Source of the DNA: Bacteroidaceae bacterium
GTDB lineage: Bacteria; Bacteroidota; Bacteroidia; Bacteroidales; Bacteroidaceae
Reading direction: 5' to 3'
Length of the DNA: 45,126 bases
Assembly: GCA_024693505.1 (NCBI GenBank)
Contig: JAILKU010000102.1
Location: forward strand, 1-45,126
Below are positions 25,002 to 35,476 of this stretch, one piece after another. The notes below the pieces were generated by a model. That model was not told where the DNA came from and did no database searches. It was given only the letters and a program-made list of their open reading frames with translations. Each line of letters starts with the position of its first letter. Position 1 is the first letter of the stretch. The position numbers and the translations under genes are program-made.

Positions 25002-27854
25002 TTATAAATATGACAAATAGAGATAGTTGGTCTGGGCAGGGTATTCAGCGGCAAGAGTGTCAATCTGATTGACTGTTGGCATGATGCCTAATTCCTGACG
25101 CCATTTGCGAACAGCCAGTCCGGCCCGCTCCATATTCATGCCCGCTTCGAGGCCAAGAGCCCTGGCAATCTGGAAGTCGGAGAAGCCGTACGTCTTTGCT
25201 TCGAGCAGCAGACCGGAGAACTCCGGGGCTTCGAGGGCTTCCAGAAACTCGGAGTACTCAGCGCTGCCATAGTATTCCGCTAACCAGGAGAACGCCCTGA
25301 GCCTGTCGTTGATTGCCGTGATGTGCCTGAGCTTCTCGAGGAACCAGCAGTCAATCTTTGTCAGTTGATGGATCTGTCCTGTGCTATATCCCATCATCAT
25401 GGCCTTGGCAACAGCGAAGATGCGCAGGTCGGTAGCATGTTGGAGAGCTTCTGGAATATCCGGAATCTTAATCTCATGGTTATCCACAAAACCGTGCATA
25501 CCCTGTCCGATCATGCGCAAGCCTTTCTGGATGGCCTCCTCGAAGGTGCGGCCGATGGCCATCACCTCGCCCACGCTCTTCATGCTGGAGCCTAACTCGT
25601 GGCTTACGCCGTGGAACTTGGAGAGGTCCCAGCGGGGAATCTTGCAGACCACATAGTCGAGGGCGGGTTCGAAGAAGGCGCTGGTGGTCCTGGTGACGGC
25701 GTTCTTCAGTTCGAAGAGTCCGTAGCCGAGGCCGAGCTTGGCAGCGACGAAGGCCAGGGGATAGCCTGTAGCTTTCGATGCCAGGGCCGACGAGCGGCTG
25801 AGGCGGGCGTTGACCTCGATGACCCGATAGTCTTCAGATGCGGGGTCGAGAGCATACTGGACATTGCATTCGCCGACGATGCCAAGGTGGCGTATAATCT
25901 TGATGGCAAGGGCGCGCAGCTTGTGGTACTCACTGTTGCTGAGCGTCTGCGAAGGAGCTACAACTATACTCTCGCCCGTATGGATGCCGAGCGGGTCGAG
26001 GTTCTCCATGTTGCAGACGGTGATGCAGTTGTCGTATCGGTCGCGCACCACTTCATATTCAATTTCCTTCCATCCTTTCAAGGACTTCTCCACCAGCACC
26101 TGAGGCGAGAAGGCAAAGGCTTCCTCAGCCTGTGCCAACAGTTCGCCGTCGTTGTCGCAGAAGCCCGAACCAAGACCTCCAAGGGCGTAGGCGGCACGGA
26201 GAATGACCGGGAAACCCAGCTCGTGAGCAGCTCTCTGTACCTCCTCAATCGTGCTGCAAGCCTCGCTCTTGATCGTCTTCACGCCAATCTCGTCGAGTCG
26301 CCTGACAAAGAGGTCGCGGTCTTCCGTATCGATGATTGCCTGGACGGGTGTGCCAAGGACCTTGACACCATATTTCGCGAAAACGCCCCTTCTGTATAGC
26401 TCCACGCCACAGTTCAAGGCCGTCTGTCCGCCGAAGCCCAGCAGGATGCCATCCGGTCGCTCCTTCTCTATGACATGCTCCACGAATTCAGGCGTAACGG
26501 GCTGGAAGTAGACCGTGTCCGCCACATCCTTAGAGGTCTGGACCGTTGCGATATTGGGATTGATGAGCACCGAACTGACACCCTCTTCCTTCAAAGCCTT
26601 CAGGGCCTGTGCTCCGCTATAATCGAACTCTCCGGCCTGACCGATCTTGAGCGCGCCGCTGCCAAGAAGGAGGACCTTCTTCGGTCGTTTCGTCATCTGG
26701 TCGTTTGGTTGTTTGGGGAAGGTTGTTTCTCTACCCAGACGACTTAATGACCAGTCTTTCAAACGAGCTACAAACTCATCAAACATCCATTCCGTATCGG
26801 TTGGCCCCGAGCAGGCTTCGGGGTGGAACTGTGCAGAGAACCAGGGCATCGTCTTGTGGCGGATGCCTTCGTTGGAGCCGTCGTTCATGTTCACGAACAA
26901 AGGTTCCCAGTCGGCAGGCAAGGTTGAGGCATCAACAGCATAGCCATGATTCTGGCTCGTGATAAAGCATCGGGTGGTGCCAACAAGCCTCACCGGCTGA
27001 TTATGACTGCGATGACCATACTTCAGCTTGTACGTCTTTGCTCCTGCAGCCCTTGCCAGGAGTTGATTGCCAAGACAGATACCCATAAGCGGCCTCACTT
27101 GTTCATTATTCAGGAAGGTGCGGATGTGCGCTACAGTCTTGCCGCATTGCTCTGGGTCGCCAGGTCCGTTCGCCAGGAACAGACCGTCGAAGTCGAGCAG
27201 GTTGAAATCGAAGTCCCATGGAACTCTGATGACCTCTACACCCCGGTTCACTAAACAGCGAATGATGTTTGCCTTGACACCGCAGTCAACAAGGACGACA
27301 CGTTTGCCTGCGCCCTCATTATAGCGAATGACCTCCTTGCAGCTCACCTTCTCCACCCAGTTAATGGAGCCGTAGTCTTCCTGCAACAGATCATCGGATA
27401 ATTGTGAATTATGATTTGTGAATTGTGAATTAATCTCAATTCTCCCTCGCATCACGCCAGACTCCCTGAGCCGTTTGGTGAGCCTTCGGGTGTCGATACC
27501 CGTGATGGCAGGAATCTTCTCCCGCTTTAACCATTCGGAGAGAGACGCCTTGGCATTCCAGTGAGAGTACCTCTCGCTATAATCAGCTACGACAAGGCCT
27601 TTGACATGAATCCTCTCGCTTTCCATGAACCTTGGCAAGGGCTCTCCTCCGGTATCGGGAACGCCGTAGTTTCCTATCAAGGGATAAGTAGCCACCAGTA
27701 TTTGACCTGCATAGCTCGGGTCGGTCAGGCTTTCCGGATAGCCCGTCATTGCCGTATTGAACACCACTTCGCCAACAGCATTTGCCTCGTAGCCAAACGA
27801 CTGCCCGCAGAACTCGGTGCCATCTTCAAGTATCAGCCTTGCTTCTCGCTTCAT
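25002..27854 (-). CDS. carA: CarA-CarB fusion, CarB truncated after first half
   Basis: The 950-residue protein joins the carbamoyl-phosphate synthase glutaminase subunit (1-370) to the N-terminal half of the large subunit (387-950). CarA features are MGICLGNQLL (nucleophile Cys260) and AQFHPEACSGPTDTE (His344, Glu346). The CarB part starts MTKRPKKVLLLGSGALKIGQAGEFDYSG and contains a complete ATP-grasp unit (AAYALGGLGSGF, then VIEVNARLSRSSALASKATGYP) and the oligomerisation domain. It ends TNYLYLSYL followed by TAA. Full CarB has about 1070 residues; the second ATP-grasp unit and the allosteric domain are absent, and the downstream DNA does not encode them. The CarB homology begins right at Met387, whose ATG (26694-26696) is probably the ancestral carB start. 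Residues 141-153 come from an AATTCACA repeat. A full enzyme supplies carbamoyl phosphate for pyrimidines and arginine; activity of this form is uncertain. Confidence 0.85.
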   Translation of the reverse strand: MKREARLILEDGTEFCGQSFGYEANAVGEVVFNTAMTGYPESLTDPSYAGQILVATYPLIGNYGVPDTGGEPLPRFMESERIHVKGLVVADYSERYSHWNAKASLSEWLKREKIPAITGIDTRRLTKRLRESGVMRGRIEINSQFTNHNSQLSDDLLQEDYGSINWVEKVSCKEVIRYNEGAGKRVVLVDCGVKANIIRCLVNRGVEVIRVPWDFDFNLLDFDGLFLANGPGDPEQCGKTVAHIRTFLNNEQVRPLMGICLGNQLLARAAGAKTYKLKYGHRSHNQPVRLVGTTRCFITSQNHGYAVDASTLPADWEPLFVNMNDGSNEGIRHKTMPWFSAQFHPEACSGPTDTEWMFDEFVARLKDWSLSRLGRETTFPKQPNDQMTKRPKKVLLLGSGALKIGQAGEFDYSGAQALKALKEEGVSSVLINPNIATVQTSKDVADTVYFQPVTPEFVEHVIEKERPDGILLGFGGQTALNCGVELYRRGVFAKYGVKVLGTPVQAIIDTEDRDLFVRRLDEIGVKTIKSEACSTIEEVQRAAHELGFPVILRAAYALGGLGSGFCDNDGELLAQAEEAFAFSPQVLVEKSLKGWKEIEYEVVRDRYDNCITVCNMENLDPLGIHTGESIVVAPSQTLSNSEYHKLRALAIKIIRHLGIVGECNVQYALDPASEDYRVIEVNARLSRSSALASKATGYPLAFVAAKLGLGYGLFELKNAVTRTTSAFFEPALDYVVCKIPRWDLSKFHGVSHELGSSMKSVGEVMAIGRTFEEAIQKGLRMIGQGMHGFVDNHEIKIPDIPEALQHATDLRIFAVAKAMMMGYSTGQIHQLTKIDCWFLEKLRHITAINDRLRAFSWLAEYYGSAEYSEFLEALEAPEFSGLLLEAKTYGFSDFQIARALGLEAGMNMERAGLAVRKWRQELGIMPTVNQIDTLAAEYPAQTNYLYLSYL
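26680..26724. repeat. AAACGACC-type repeat encoding the CarA-CarB linker
   Basis: On the minus strand, CAAACAACCAAACGACC, AGATGACG and AAACGACC form an 8-9 bp periodic tract. It is read in frame as FPKQPNDQMTKRPKK across the fusion joint. It looks like the intergenic repeats found before other genes here, now coding. Confidence 0.6.
27398..27432. repeat. AATTCACA octamer repeat inside carA part
   Basis: On the minus strand the tract reads AATTCACA repeated with small changes (four units, period about 8) and is translated as INSQFTNHNSQLS. Common CarA proteins have only a short loop here. The same kind of tract is usually intergenic in Bacteroidales. Confidence 0.7.
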
Positions 27855-27863
27855 TGAAATCTT

Positions 27864-27913
27864 GTTATTGCGTTATGTCGTTATTGCGTTATTCCGTTAT
27901 TCCGTTATTGCGT
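27864..27913. repeat. 8-bp tandem repeat between asnB and carA
   Basis: Six units GTTATTGC, GTTATGTC, GTTATTGC, GTTATTCC, GTTATTCC, GTTATTGC lie head to tail and fill the gap between the asnB stop and the carA start. They lie just upstream of the carA ATG on the transcript and may affect its translation. Confidence 0.9.
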
Positions 27914-29595
27914 CAATATGCTTTTTCGTGAACGCCTTTAACTGCTCTTCCGCTGGGGTCGTTCAAGTTTTTGAATGCGGCATCCCATTCGAGGGCGATA
28001 GCTGTGGAGCATGCCACACTTGCTTCCTGGTTTACGCTTCGGGCAGCAGAGTCGCTGGGGAAATGCTCGGCGAAGATGCTGCGATAGTAATACTCCTCTT
28101 TGTTGAGCGGCGGATTGATGGGGAAGCGTTCTGCTGCATGCGCCATCTGTTCATCGCTGACGGCCTCGGAGGTCATCTTCTTCAGCGTGTCAATCCACGA
28201 ATAGCCTACGCCGTCGCTGAACTGCTCCTTCTGTCGCCAGGCGACCTCCGCGGGCAGCATGTCGGCAAAGGCCTCGCGGACTATCTTCTTCTCAATGGTT
28301 GAGCCTGGACACATCTTCGCCTCGGGACTGGTGCGCATCGCCACATCAAGAAACTCTTTGTCGAGGAAGGGTACCCTGCCTTCTACGCCCCATGCCGCCA
28401 GGCTCTTGTTGGCACGCAGGCAATCGTAGTAGTGCAGTTTGCTGATCTTGCGGACCGTCTCCTCATGGAAGGCCTTCGCGTTGGGTGCCTTGTGGAAGTA
28501 GAGATAGCCTCCGAATACCTCGTCTGCTCCCTCGCCGCTGAGCACCATCTTGATGCCCATCGACTTGATGACGCGCGCCAGCAGGTACATCGGGGTTGAG
28601 GCGCGGACGGTCGTTACGTCATACGTCTCGATGAAATAGATGACATCCCGTATGGCATCAAGTCCTTCCTGTATCGTGTAGTTGATCTCGTGATGCACTG
28701 TACCGATATGATCTGCCACCAGCTTCGCCTTTGCCAGGTCGGGAGCTCTCTTCAAGCCTACCGCGAAGGAGTGCAGGCGGGGCCAGTAGGCTCGTGTTCG
28801 CGAACCGTCCTCTATGCGATGCTCGCTGAACTTCTCGGCAATGGCCGAGATGACTGACGAGTCCAGTCCGCCGCTGAGCAGTACGCCGTATGGCACGTCG
28901 GACATCAGCTGCCGCTTCACGGAGTCCTTCAGCGCATCGCGGATTGCGCCTGCGCTTGCCCCGTTGTCCTTCACCGCTTCATAGTCGAACCAGTCGCGAT
29001 GATAGTATCTTTCAAATTTGAATTTTGAATTTAACGATTTTGAATTGCCGTAGGCATAGTGCCCGGGCGGGAAAGGCTCATATCGTTCGCACTGCCCCTC
29101 GAGTGCCTTCAGCTCGGAAGCCACATAGACCGTGCCGTCACCGTCATACCCTATATATAGAGGTATCACGCCGATCGGGTCGCGGGCAATCAGGAACTCG
29201 TCCCTTTCCTCGTCATAAAGGGCGAAGGCAAAGATGCCGCTGATGTCCTCCAAGAAGTTGATGCCCTTGTCGCGATAGAGCGCAAGGATGACCTCGCAGT
29301 CGCTGCCCGTCTGGAACTCATAGCGGCCTGCATAGCGCCGGCGAATCTCCTGATGGTTATAGATTTCGCCATTGACCGCCAGCACCTGTTTCCTGTCCGG
29401 CGAGAACAAAGGCTGTCCGCCGCTCTCGGGATCGACAATAGAGAGACGTTCGTGGGCAAGGATGGCCGAGCCGCCGCAATATATTCCGCTCCAGTCAGGA
29501 CCGCGATGCCTTATCTTCTGGCTCATGCGCAGAGCCTTCTCGCGCAGCTCATGCGTCTGCTGCTTAATGTTGAAAATTGATACTATTCCACACAT
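27913..29595 (-). CDS. asnB: Asparagine synthetase B (glutamine-hydrolysing)
   Basis: The 560-residue protein starts MCGIVSIFN with the catalytic Cys2 of class II glutamine amidotransferases, then RHRGPDWSG and NGEIYNH. The synthetase domain has the pyrophosphate loop SGGLDSS (241-247) and LSGEGADEVFGGYLYFH. It makes asparagine from aspartate, ATP and glutamine in the cytoplasm. Residues about 183-196 (GNSKSLNSKFKFE) replace a shorter loop in relatives and are encoded by an AATTCAAA repeat (29010-29047), between the two domains just before the conserved YYHRDW. It lies between purF and carAB on the same strand and probably belongs to the pyrG-purF-asnB-carAB transcript. Confidence 0.95.
   Translation of the reverse strand: MCGIVSIFNIKQQTHELREKALRMSQKIRHRGPDWSGIYCGGSAILAHERLSIVDPESGGQPLFSPDRKQVLAVNGEIYNHQEIRRRYAGRYEFQTGSDCEVILALYRDKGINFLEDISGIFAFALYDEERDEFLIARDPIGVIPLYIGYDGDGTVYVASELKALEGQCERYEPFPPGHYAYGNSKSLNSKFKFERYYHRDWFDYEAVKDNGASAGAIRDALKDSVKRQLMSDVPYGVLLSGGLDSSVISAIAEKFSEHRIEDGSRTRAYWPRLHSFAVGLKRAPDLAKAKLVADHIGTVHHEINYTIQEGLDAIRDVIYFIETYDVTTVRASTPMYLLARVIKSMGIKMVLSGEGADEVFGGYLYFHKAPNAKAFHEETVRKISKLHYYDCLRANKSLAAWGVEGRVPFLDKEFLDVAMRTSPEAKMCPGSTIEKKIVREAFADMLPAEVAWRQKEQFSDGVGYSWIDTLKKMTSEAVSDEQMAHAAERFPINPPLNKEEYYYRSIFAEHFPSDSAARSVNQEASVACSTAIALEWDAAFKNLNDPSGRAVKGVHEKAY
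29010..29047. repeat. AATTCAAA repeat inside asnB
   Basis: On the minus strand the bases read AATTCAAAATCGTTAAATTC, then AAAATTCAAATTTGAAAG, an 8-bp-like A/T repeat in an otherwise GC-balanced gene. It is read in frame as NSKSLNSKFKFE. Confidence 0.7.
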
Positions 29596-29600
29596 AATGT

Positions 29601-29638
29601 TATTTGCGATTTAATGATTTACTATTTGCGATTAATGG
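29601..29638. repeat. Two 22-bp direct repeats at the purF / asnB junction
   Basis: TATTTGCGATT occurs at 29601 and again at 29623, exactly 22 bp apart, each followed by TAATG. The second copy forms the last codons of purF (INRK and stop). The first lies before the asnB start on the transcript. Confidence 0.7.
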
Positions 29639-31373
29639 TTTCGGCGTATTTCACAAAGGCTTGGTTGACGAGACGGTTGCCGCCTGGGGTGGGATAACGT
29701 CCGGTGAAGTACCAGTCGCCTTGGTGCTCAGGGCAGGCGGCGTGCAGACCTTCGATTGTCTGAAAGACGAACTCAACAGGTGCTTTCATTCCTGCGGGAC
29801 GAAGCATCTCGGCCATCTTGCTGTTGATGTCTTCTGTGCTGAACGGTTCATAAATGGCTCTGACGCAGTTCTGTTGCTCTGCTGCCGGCTTACGGAGTTC
29901 TGCAAGACAGGCCTCATAGACATCATTCTTAAGTTGCCACATGCCACGCTCTTCGATGATGGCGATGGCGGCACGAAAGGCACAGAATTCTTCCAGCCGG
30001 GCCATGTCGATGCCATAGTAGTCGGGGTAGCGCACTTGTGGCGAACTGCTCACCATCACTATCTTCCTGGGATGCAGGCGGTCAAGGATCTTGAAGATGC
30101 TTTCCTTCAGCGTGGTGCCCCGCACTATTGAGTCGTCGATGATGACGAGATTGTCCTCGTAGGGCCGTAGCGAACCGTAGGTGATGTCATAGACGTGAGA
30201 AGCCAGGTCGTTGCGCGAGCCGGCCTCCGTAATAAACGTGCGCAGCTTGATGTCTTTCCATGCAACCTTCTCGCTGCGCACACTGAGTCCCTGGCTGCGC
30301 AGACCTTCCATCATACCGTAGAAGGCCACTTCGGCAGTGTTTGGGATGAAAGAGAAGACAGTGTGCCCAGTATCTCCGCCGATGGCCTCCAGGATGGGCG
30401 CCGTCAGCTGCCGCCCAAGCTGCTTCCGCTCGCGATAGATGTCGCGGTCGGAACCGCGGCTGAAGTAGATTCGTTCAAACGAACAGCGCGCCTGATGCTT
30501 AGCCTCCAGTATGGTTTCCAGCGTTGAGTTGCCGTCTTTGTGCACGATGAGCGCCTCGCCGGCAGGCAACTCCCGGACATCTTCATACTTGAGGTCGAAG
30601 GTCGTCTGCAATACGGCCCGCTCGCTGGCCACGGCAATCACCTCTTCATCGCTGTAAAAGAAAGCCGGCCTGATGCCCCAGGGATCGCGCATGGCGAACA
30701 TCTCGCCGCTTCCTGTCATGCCGCACATCACATAGCCGCCGTCGTAGTCCTTCATGGTCGTGCGCAAAACGTTTGCCATTTGCATGCCGTCCTCTATATG
30801 GTACGTAATATCCGTGCCCTCCAATCCCATCGACCTGGCCTCGGCATACAGGCGTTCCACCTCCCTGTCCAGCCGATGCCCCATCAGTTCGAGTGTAATG
30901 TACGAGTCGCTATAGATGCGGGGCGACTGTCCCTGGCGCGTCATCTTCTGGAATATCTCGTCAATGTTCGTCATGTTGAAGTTACCGCAGAGACAGATGT
31001 TCTTGGCCCGCCAGTTGTTTCGGCGCAAGAAGGGATGAACATACCGGAGACCGCTCTTGCCGGTAGTCGAGTATCGCAGATGTCCCATGTACAGCTGAGC
31101 CGATGCCCAGTCAGGCGTTACGCGGTCGAATATCTCCGTTATGGCATCCTTGCCGACCGCTTTCTCGCGGAACATATACTCCGTGCCGACCGGTGCGTTC
31201 ATGTCGACACAGGCTATGCCGGCACCTTCCTGCCCGCGGTTATGCTGCTTCTCCATCATCAGATAGAGCTTGCTGAGCGCATAGCACCGCGTGCCGTACT
31301 TCTGCTCATAATAGCTCCCGGGCTTCAGTAGCCGTACCAGAGCTACACCACACTCATGCTTCAACTCTTCCAT
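29622..31373 (-). CDS. purF: Amidophosphoribosyltransferase (PurF type)
   Basis: The chosen ATG (31371-31373) follows the pyrG stop by one base and gives 583 residues starting MEELKHECGVAL. Cys8 is the expected class II glutamine amidotransferase nucleophile, so a 7-residue propeptide would be removed. KQHNRGQEGAGIA, GHLRYSTTGKSG and LCGNFNMTN are glutaminase-domain motifs. VIIDDSIVRGTTLKES is the PRPP-binding motif of the transferase domain, and the end YFTGRYPTPGGNRLVNQAF is typical. The enzyme makes 5-phosphoribosylamine, the first step of purine synthesis. It is longer than E. coli PurF (about 505 residues), with extra segments within the protein. Upstream extension to 31400 would overlap pyrG and is not needed. 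Confidence 0.9.
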   Translation of the reverse strand: MEELKHECGVALVRLLKPGSYYEQKYGTRCYALSKLYLMMEKQHNRGQEGAGIACVDMNAPVGTEYMFREKAVGKDAITEIFDRVTPDWASAQLYMGHLRYSTTGKSGLRYVHPFLRRNNWRAKNICLCGNFNMTNIDEIFQKMTRQGQSPRIYSDSYITLELMGHRLDREVERLYAEARSMGLEGTDITYHIEDGMQMANVLRTTMKDYDGGYVMCGMTGSGEMFAMRDPWGIRPAFFYSDEEVIAVASERAVLQTTFDLKYEDVRELPAGEALIVHKDGNSTLETILEAKHQARCSFERIYFSRGSDRDIYRERKQLGRQLTAPILEAIGGDTGHTVFSFIPNTAEVAFYGMMEGLRSQGLSVRSEKVAWKDIKLRTFITEAGSRNDLASHVYDITYGSLRPYEDNLVIIDDSIVRGTTLKESIFKILDRLHPRKIVMVSSSPQVRYPDYYGIDMARLEEFCAFRAAIAIIEERGMWQLKNDVYEACLAELRKPAAEQQNCVRAIYEPFSTEDINSKMAEMLRPAGMKAPVEFVFQTIEGLHAACPEHQGDWYFTGRYPTPGGNRLVNQAFVKYAETINRK

Positions 31374-31374
31374 A

Positions 31375-33057
<1,683 letters not shown>

Positions 33058-33747
33058 TCATAGGGAGAATGAGGCGCCAAACAGGAGATAGAGCTTCTCA
33101 GACCTGGGGTTGGCGGTCAATCCGACGAATAGAGGAAGGTGATACCTCTCTTTGATGACGAAGTCCTTGGTGGCACGCAGACTCACGTTGGTTATGCAGA
33201 AGCCGTTGGCGTCATAGAGTGTCGTGGCATAGGGCACGGTACCGAGCGTGGCCGTCCAGTCGAGGTTTCCCAGACGGAAAGGCGCCGACAGCTCCAAGTA
33301 GCTGCTGTAGGCACGTTTGCCATCTTTGTTTACGCCGTCATCTCCTGCGAAATTGGTGTACCACTGCACATTAAGGAAGCCGAAGTCATACCCTAAGTTG
33401 GCCTCCCATACGTGCGTAGTCTGATGGGCTTTATACTTGAAATAGCTGCCGTTGGAAAACCAATAGTCAGTAACGCCGACATTAAAGCCCTCGTAGGTAT
33501 AGCCAAGCGTCAAGTCCAGTTCCTTGGTATCTCGTGGATCGGTGATTCCTACACTGCCCCAGGCAGAGAGGCTGAGTCCTTGCCAGCCGATACCCAACGA
33601 GGGTTGAAGGCTCGCGTCGCCTAAGTCCTGACCGCGCCAAATGTATTGGCTGACGAGGTCGGCGCCAAGACTCGCCTGCAACTTATCTTGAGCTTCTGCT
33701 GTAGCCATGCCTGCTACACACAGGAATATGAATAGTATCTTTTTCAT
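33058..33747 (-). CDS. Outer-membrane beta-barrel protein (TorF-like putative porin)
   Basis: The ATG at 33745-33747 gives 229 residues with a signal peptide (MKKILFIFLCVAGMATAEAQ). The mature part is made of amphipathic beta strands with aromatic ends: ASLGADLVSQYIWRGQDLG, LSLSAWGSVGI, LDLTLGYTYEGFNVGVTDYWF, and a C-terminal LYLLFGASFSL ending in a hydrophobic residue, as in outer-membrane barrels. It resembles small TorF-type putative porins; I cannot name a substrate. It sits between amtB (35-nt gap) and pyrG on the same strand, so it is probably co-expressed with ammonium import and may help nitrogen compounds cross the outer membrane (inference). Confidence 0.7.
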   Translation of the reverse strand: MKKILFIFLCVAGMATAEAQDKLQASLGADLVSQYIWRGQDLGDASLQPSLGIGWQGLSLSAWGSVGITDPRDTKELDLTLGYTYEGFNVGVTDYWFSNGSYFKYKAHQTTHVWEANLGYDFGFLNVQWYTNFAGDDGVNKDGKRAYSSYLELSAPFRLGNLDWTATLGTVPYATTLYDANGFCITNVSLRATKDFVIKERYHLPLFVGLTANPRSEKLYLLFGASFSL

Positions 33748-33782
33748 CGTTTCTTTATGCTTAATATGACTTGATTGATGGT

Positions 33783-35036
33783 TCAGTTGTAGCACGTCTC
33801 TCCGTGTTCATATACGTCCAGTCCTTCGTCTTCGATGCGGGCATCCACGCGCAAGCCATGCAGCTTCTTGATACCATAGAACAAGGCTATACCACAGACG
33901 GCGGCCCACAGATCGATGACTATGATGCCGAAGCACTGAGCGCCGAAGAAGCCCCAACCACCGCCGTACAGAGCGCCGTTGGAGGTCGAGAGCAGACCTG
34001 TCAGCAACGTGCCGAGGATGCCACAGACGCCATGCACCGAAGAGGCGCCTACGGGATCGTCGATGTGCAGCACATGGTCGATGAACTCAATGGAATAGAC
34101 CAGAACGAGGCCGCAGAGGAGGCCGATGACCACGGCTCCAACAGGTGAGACGAGGTCGCAACCGGCCGTGATGCCCACCAGTCCGGCCAGCACGCCATTG
34201 AGCATCAGCGAGAACGAGGGCTTGCCGTACTTCCACCACGTGAGGAACATCGTGGCCACGCCGCCCGCTGCGGCAGCCAAGTTGGTGGTCAGCAGCACAT
34301 GGCTGATGGCTGTGCGGTTCACCTCACCCGAGGCGGCCAGCTGAGATCCGGGGTTGAAGCCGAACCATCCCAACCACAGGATGAACACGCCCAGGGCAGC
34401 CAGCGTCAGCGAGTGACCGGGGATGGCCCGACTGCTGCCGTCCTTGGCGTACTTGCCGCGGCGAGGTCCCAGCGCGAGAGCGCCGATCAGCGCCAGTACA
34501 CCCCCTACGCTATGCACGATGGCAGAACCTGCGAAGTCGTGGAAGACGTCGCCGAAGGTCTGCATCATGAAGCTGTCAGCAGTGGCATCTGAGAGCCAGC
34601 CGCCGCCCCAAGTCCAGTGTCCCTCGACGGGATAGATGAGCAACGAGATGACGGCGCTGTAGATGACGTACATCGAGAACTTGGTGCGCTCGGCCATGGC
34701 ACCGCTGACGATGGTGGCTGAGGTGGCGCAGAAAACTGTCTCGAACATCAGGAAGCCTTCAACAGGCAACTCGCCCTTGTAGAACGAGAGGTCGCCCCAG
34801 TTGGGGGCACCGATGAAGCCAGCCCCGTCCGAACCGAACATGAAGCCGAAGCCCGCAAACCAGAACAGCAGCGAGCCGAACATGAAATCGACGAAGTTCT
34901 TGAACAAGATGTTGGCGGTGTTCTTGCCGCGCGTGAAACCGGCCTCACACAGAGCGAACCCCGGCTGCATCCAGAAAACGAGCATGGCTGCAAGAAGCAT
35001 CCATACGGTATCAAGTGAAAGTGCAATGTCGTTCAT
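33783..35036 (-). CDS. amtB: Ammonium transporter Amt
   Basis: The 417-residue protein has eleven hydrophobic segments with the Amt signatures: FETVFCATSATIVSGAMAER (Phe-gate region), EGHWTWGGGWL, FAGSAIVHSVGG with the first twin histidine (His175), and DDPVGASSVHGVCGI with the second (His335). The trimeric channel in the inner membrane conducts ammonium. The short cytoplasmic tail (VDARIEDEGLDVYEHGETCYN) is typical of PII-controlled transporters. It lies 34 nt downstream of glnK, and Amt-PII pairing implies direct control by GlnK. The N terminus starts in the first membrane segment with no added signal peptide. Confidence 0.96.
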   Translation of the reverse strand: MNDIALSLDTVWMLLAAMLVFWMQPGFALCEAGFTRGKNTANILFKNFVDFMFGSLLFWFAGFGFMFGSDGAGFIGAPNWGDLSFYKGELPVEGFLMFETVFCATSATIVSGAMAERTKFSMYVIYSAVISLLIYPVEGHWTWGGGWLSDATADSFMMQTFGDVFHDFAGSAIVHSVGGVLALIGALALGPRRGKYAKDGSSRAIPGHSLTLAALGVFILWLGWFGFNPGSQLAASGEVNRTAISHVLLTTNLAAAAGGVATMFLTWWKYGKPSFSLMLNGVLAGLVGITAGCDLVSPVGAVVIGLLCGLVLVYSIEFIDHVLHIDDPVGASSVHGVCGILGTLLTGLLSTSNGALYGGGWGFFGAQCFGIIVIDLWAAVCGIALFYGIKKLHGLRVDARIEDEGLDVYEHGETCYN

Positions 35037-35070
35037 AATTAAATAATGTGTTGTGTTTCGTTAACTCTGA

Positions 35071-35418
35071 TTATTTCTTGTCTCTCAGCACTGTGTCGCC
35101 GTGTTCGCCGGTACGGATGCTCCATGTTTCAATCATGTCGCTTACGAAGATGCGGCCGTCGCCTACCTCGCCTGTATGTGCTGTTTCGATGATCACCTTT
35201 ACGGTGGGTTGGACAAACTGGTCGCGACAAACGATGGTCAGTGCCACACGTTCTATGACGTCGGTCGAGTATTGAATGCCACGGTAGATTCGTTCCTGAC
35301 GGCTTTGGCCGATACCGTGTACGTCGTGATACTCAAACCAGTCGATGTCCGAACTGAGGAGCGCTTCCTTCACCTCCTCAAACTTTGTTTTCCTGATGAT
35401 TGCTTCAATCCTTTTCAT
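35071..35418 (-). CDS. glnK: PII nitrogen regulatory protein (GlnK/GlnB)
   Basis: The 115-residue protein starts MKRIEAIIRKTKFEEVKEAL and has a T-loop region GIGQSRQERIYRGIQYSTDVIERV. Tyr50 corresponds to the uridylylated Tyr51 of E. coli PII, with the loop one residue shorter. The B-loop TAHTGEVGDGRIFV and the C-loop IRTGEHGD bind ATP/ADP and 2-oxoglutarate. It forms a trimer that plugs Amt when nitrogen is sufficient. It is the first gene of the leftward operon and has a consensus promoter with a palindrome over the -33 region. Confidence 0.95.
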   Translation of the reverse strand: MKRIEAIIRKTKFEEVKEALLSSDIDWFEYHDVHGIGQSRQERIYRGIQYSTDVIERVALTIVCRDQFVQPTVKVIIETAHTGEVGDGRIFVSDMIETWSIRTGEHGDTVLRDKK

Positions 35419-35476
35419 ACTTTAATAAATGTTACTAATGAGCGTCCTGTTCTTACACATTGCAATGTTTTCGGTG

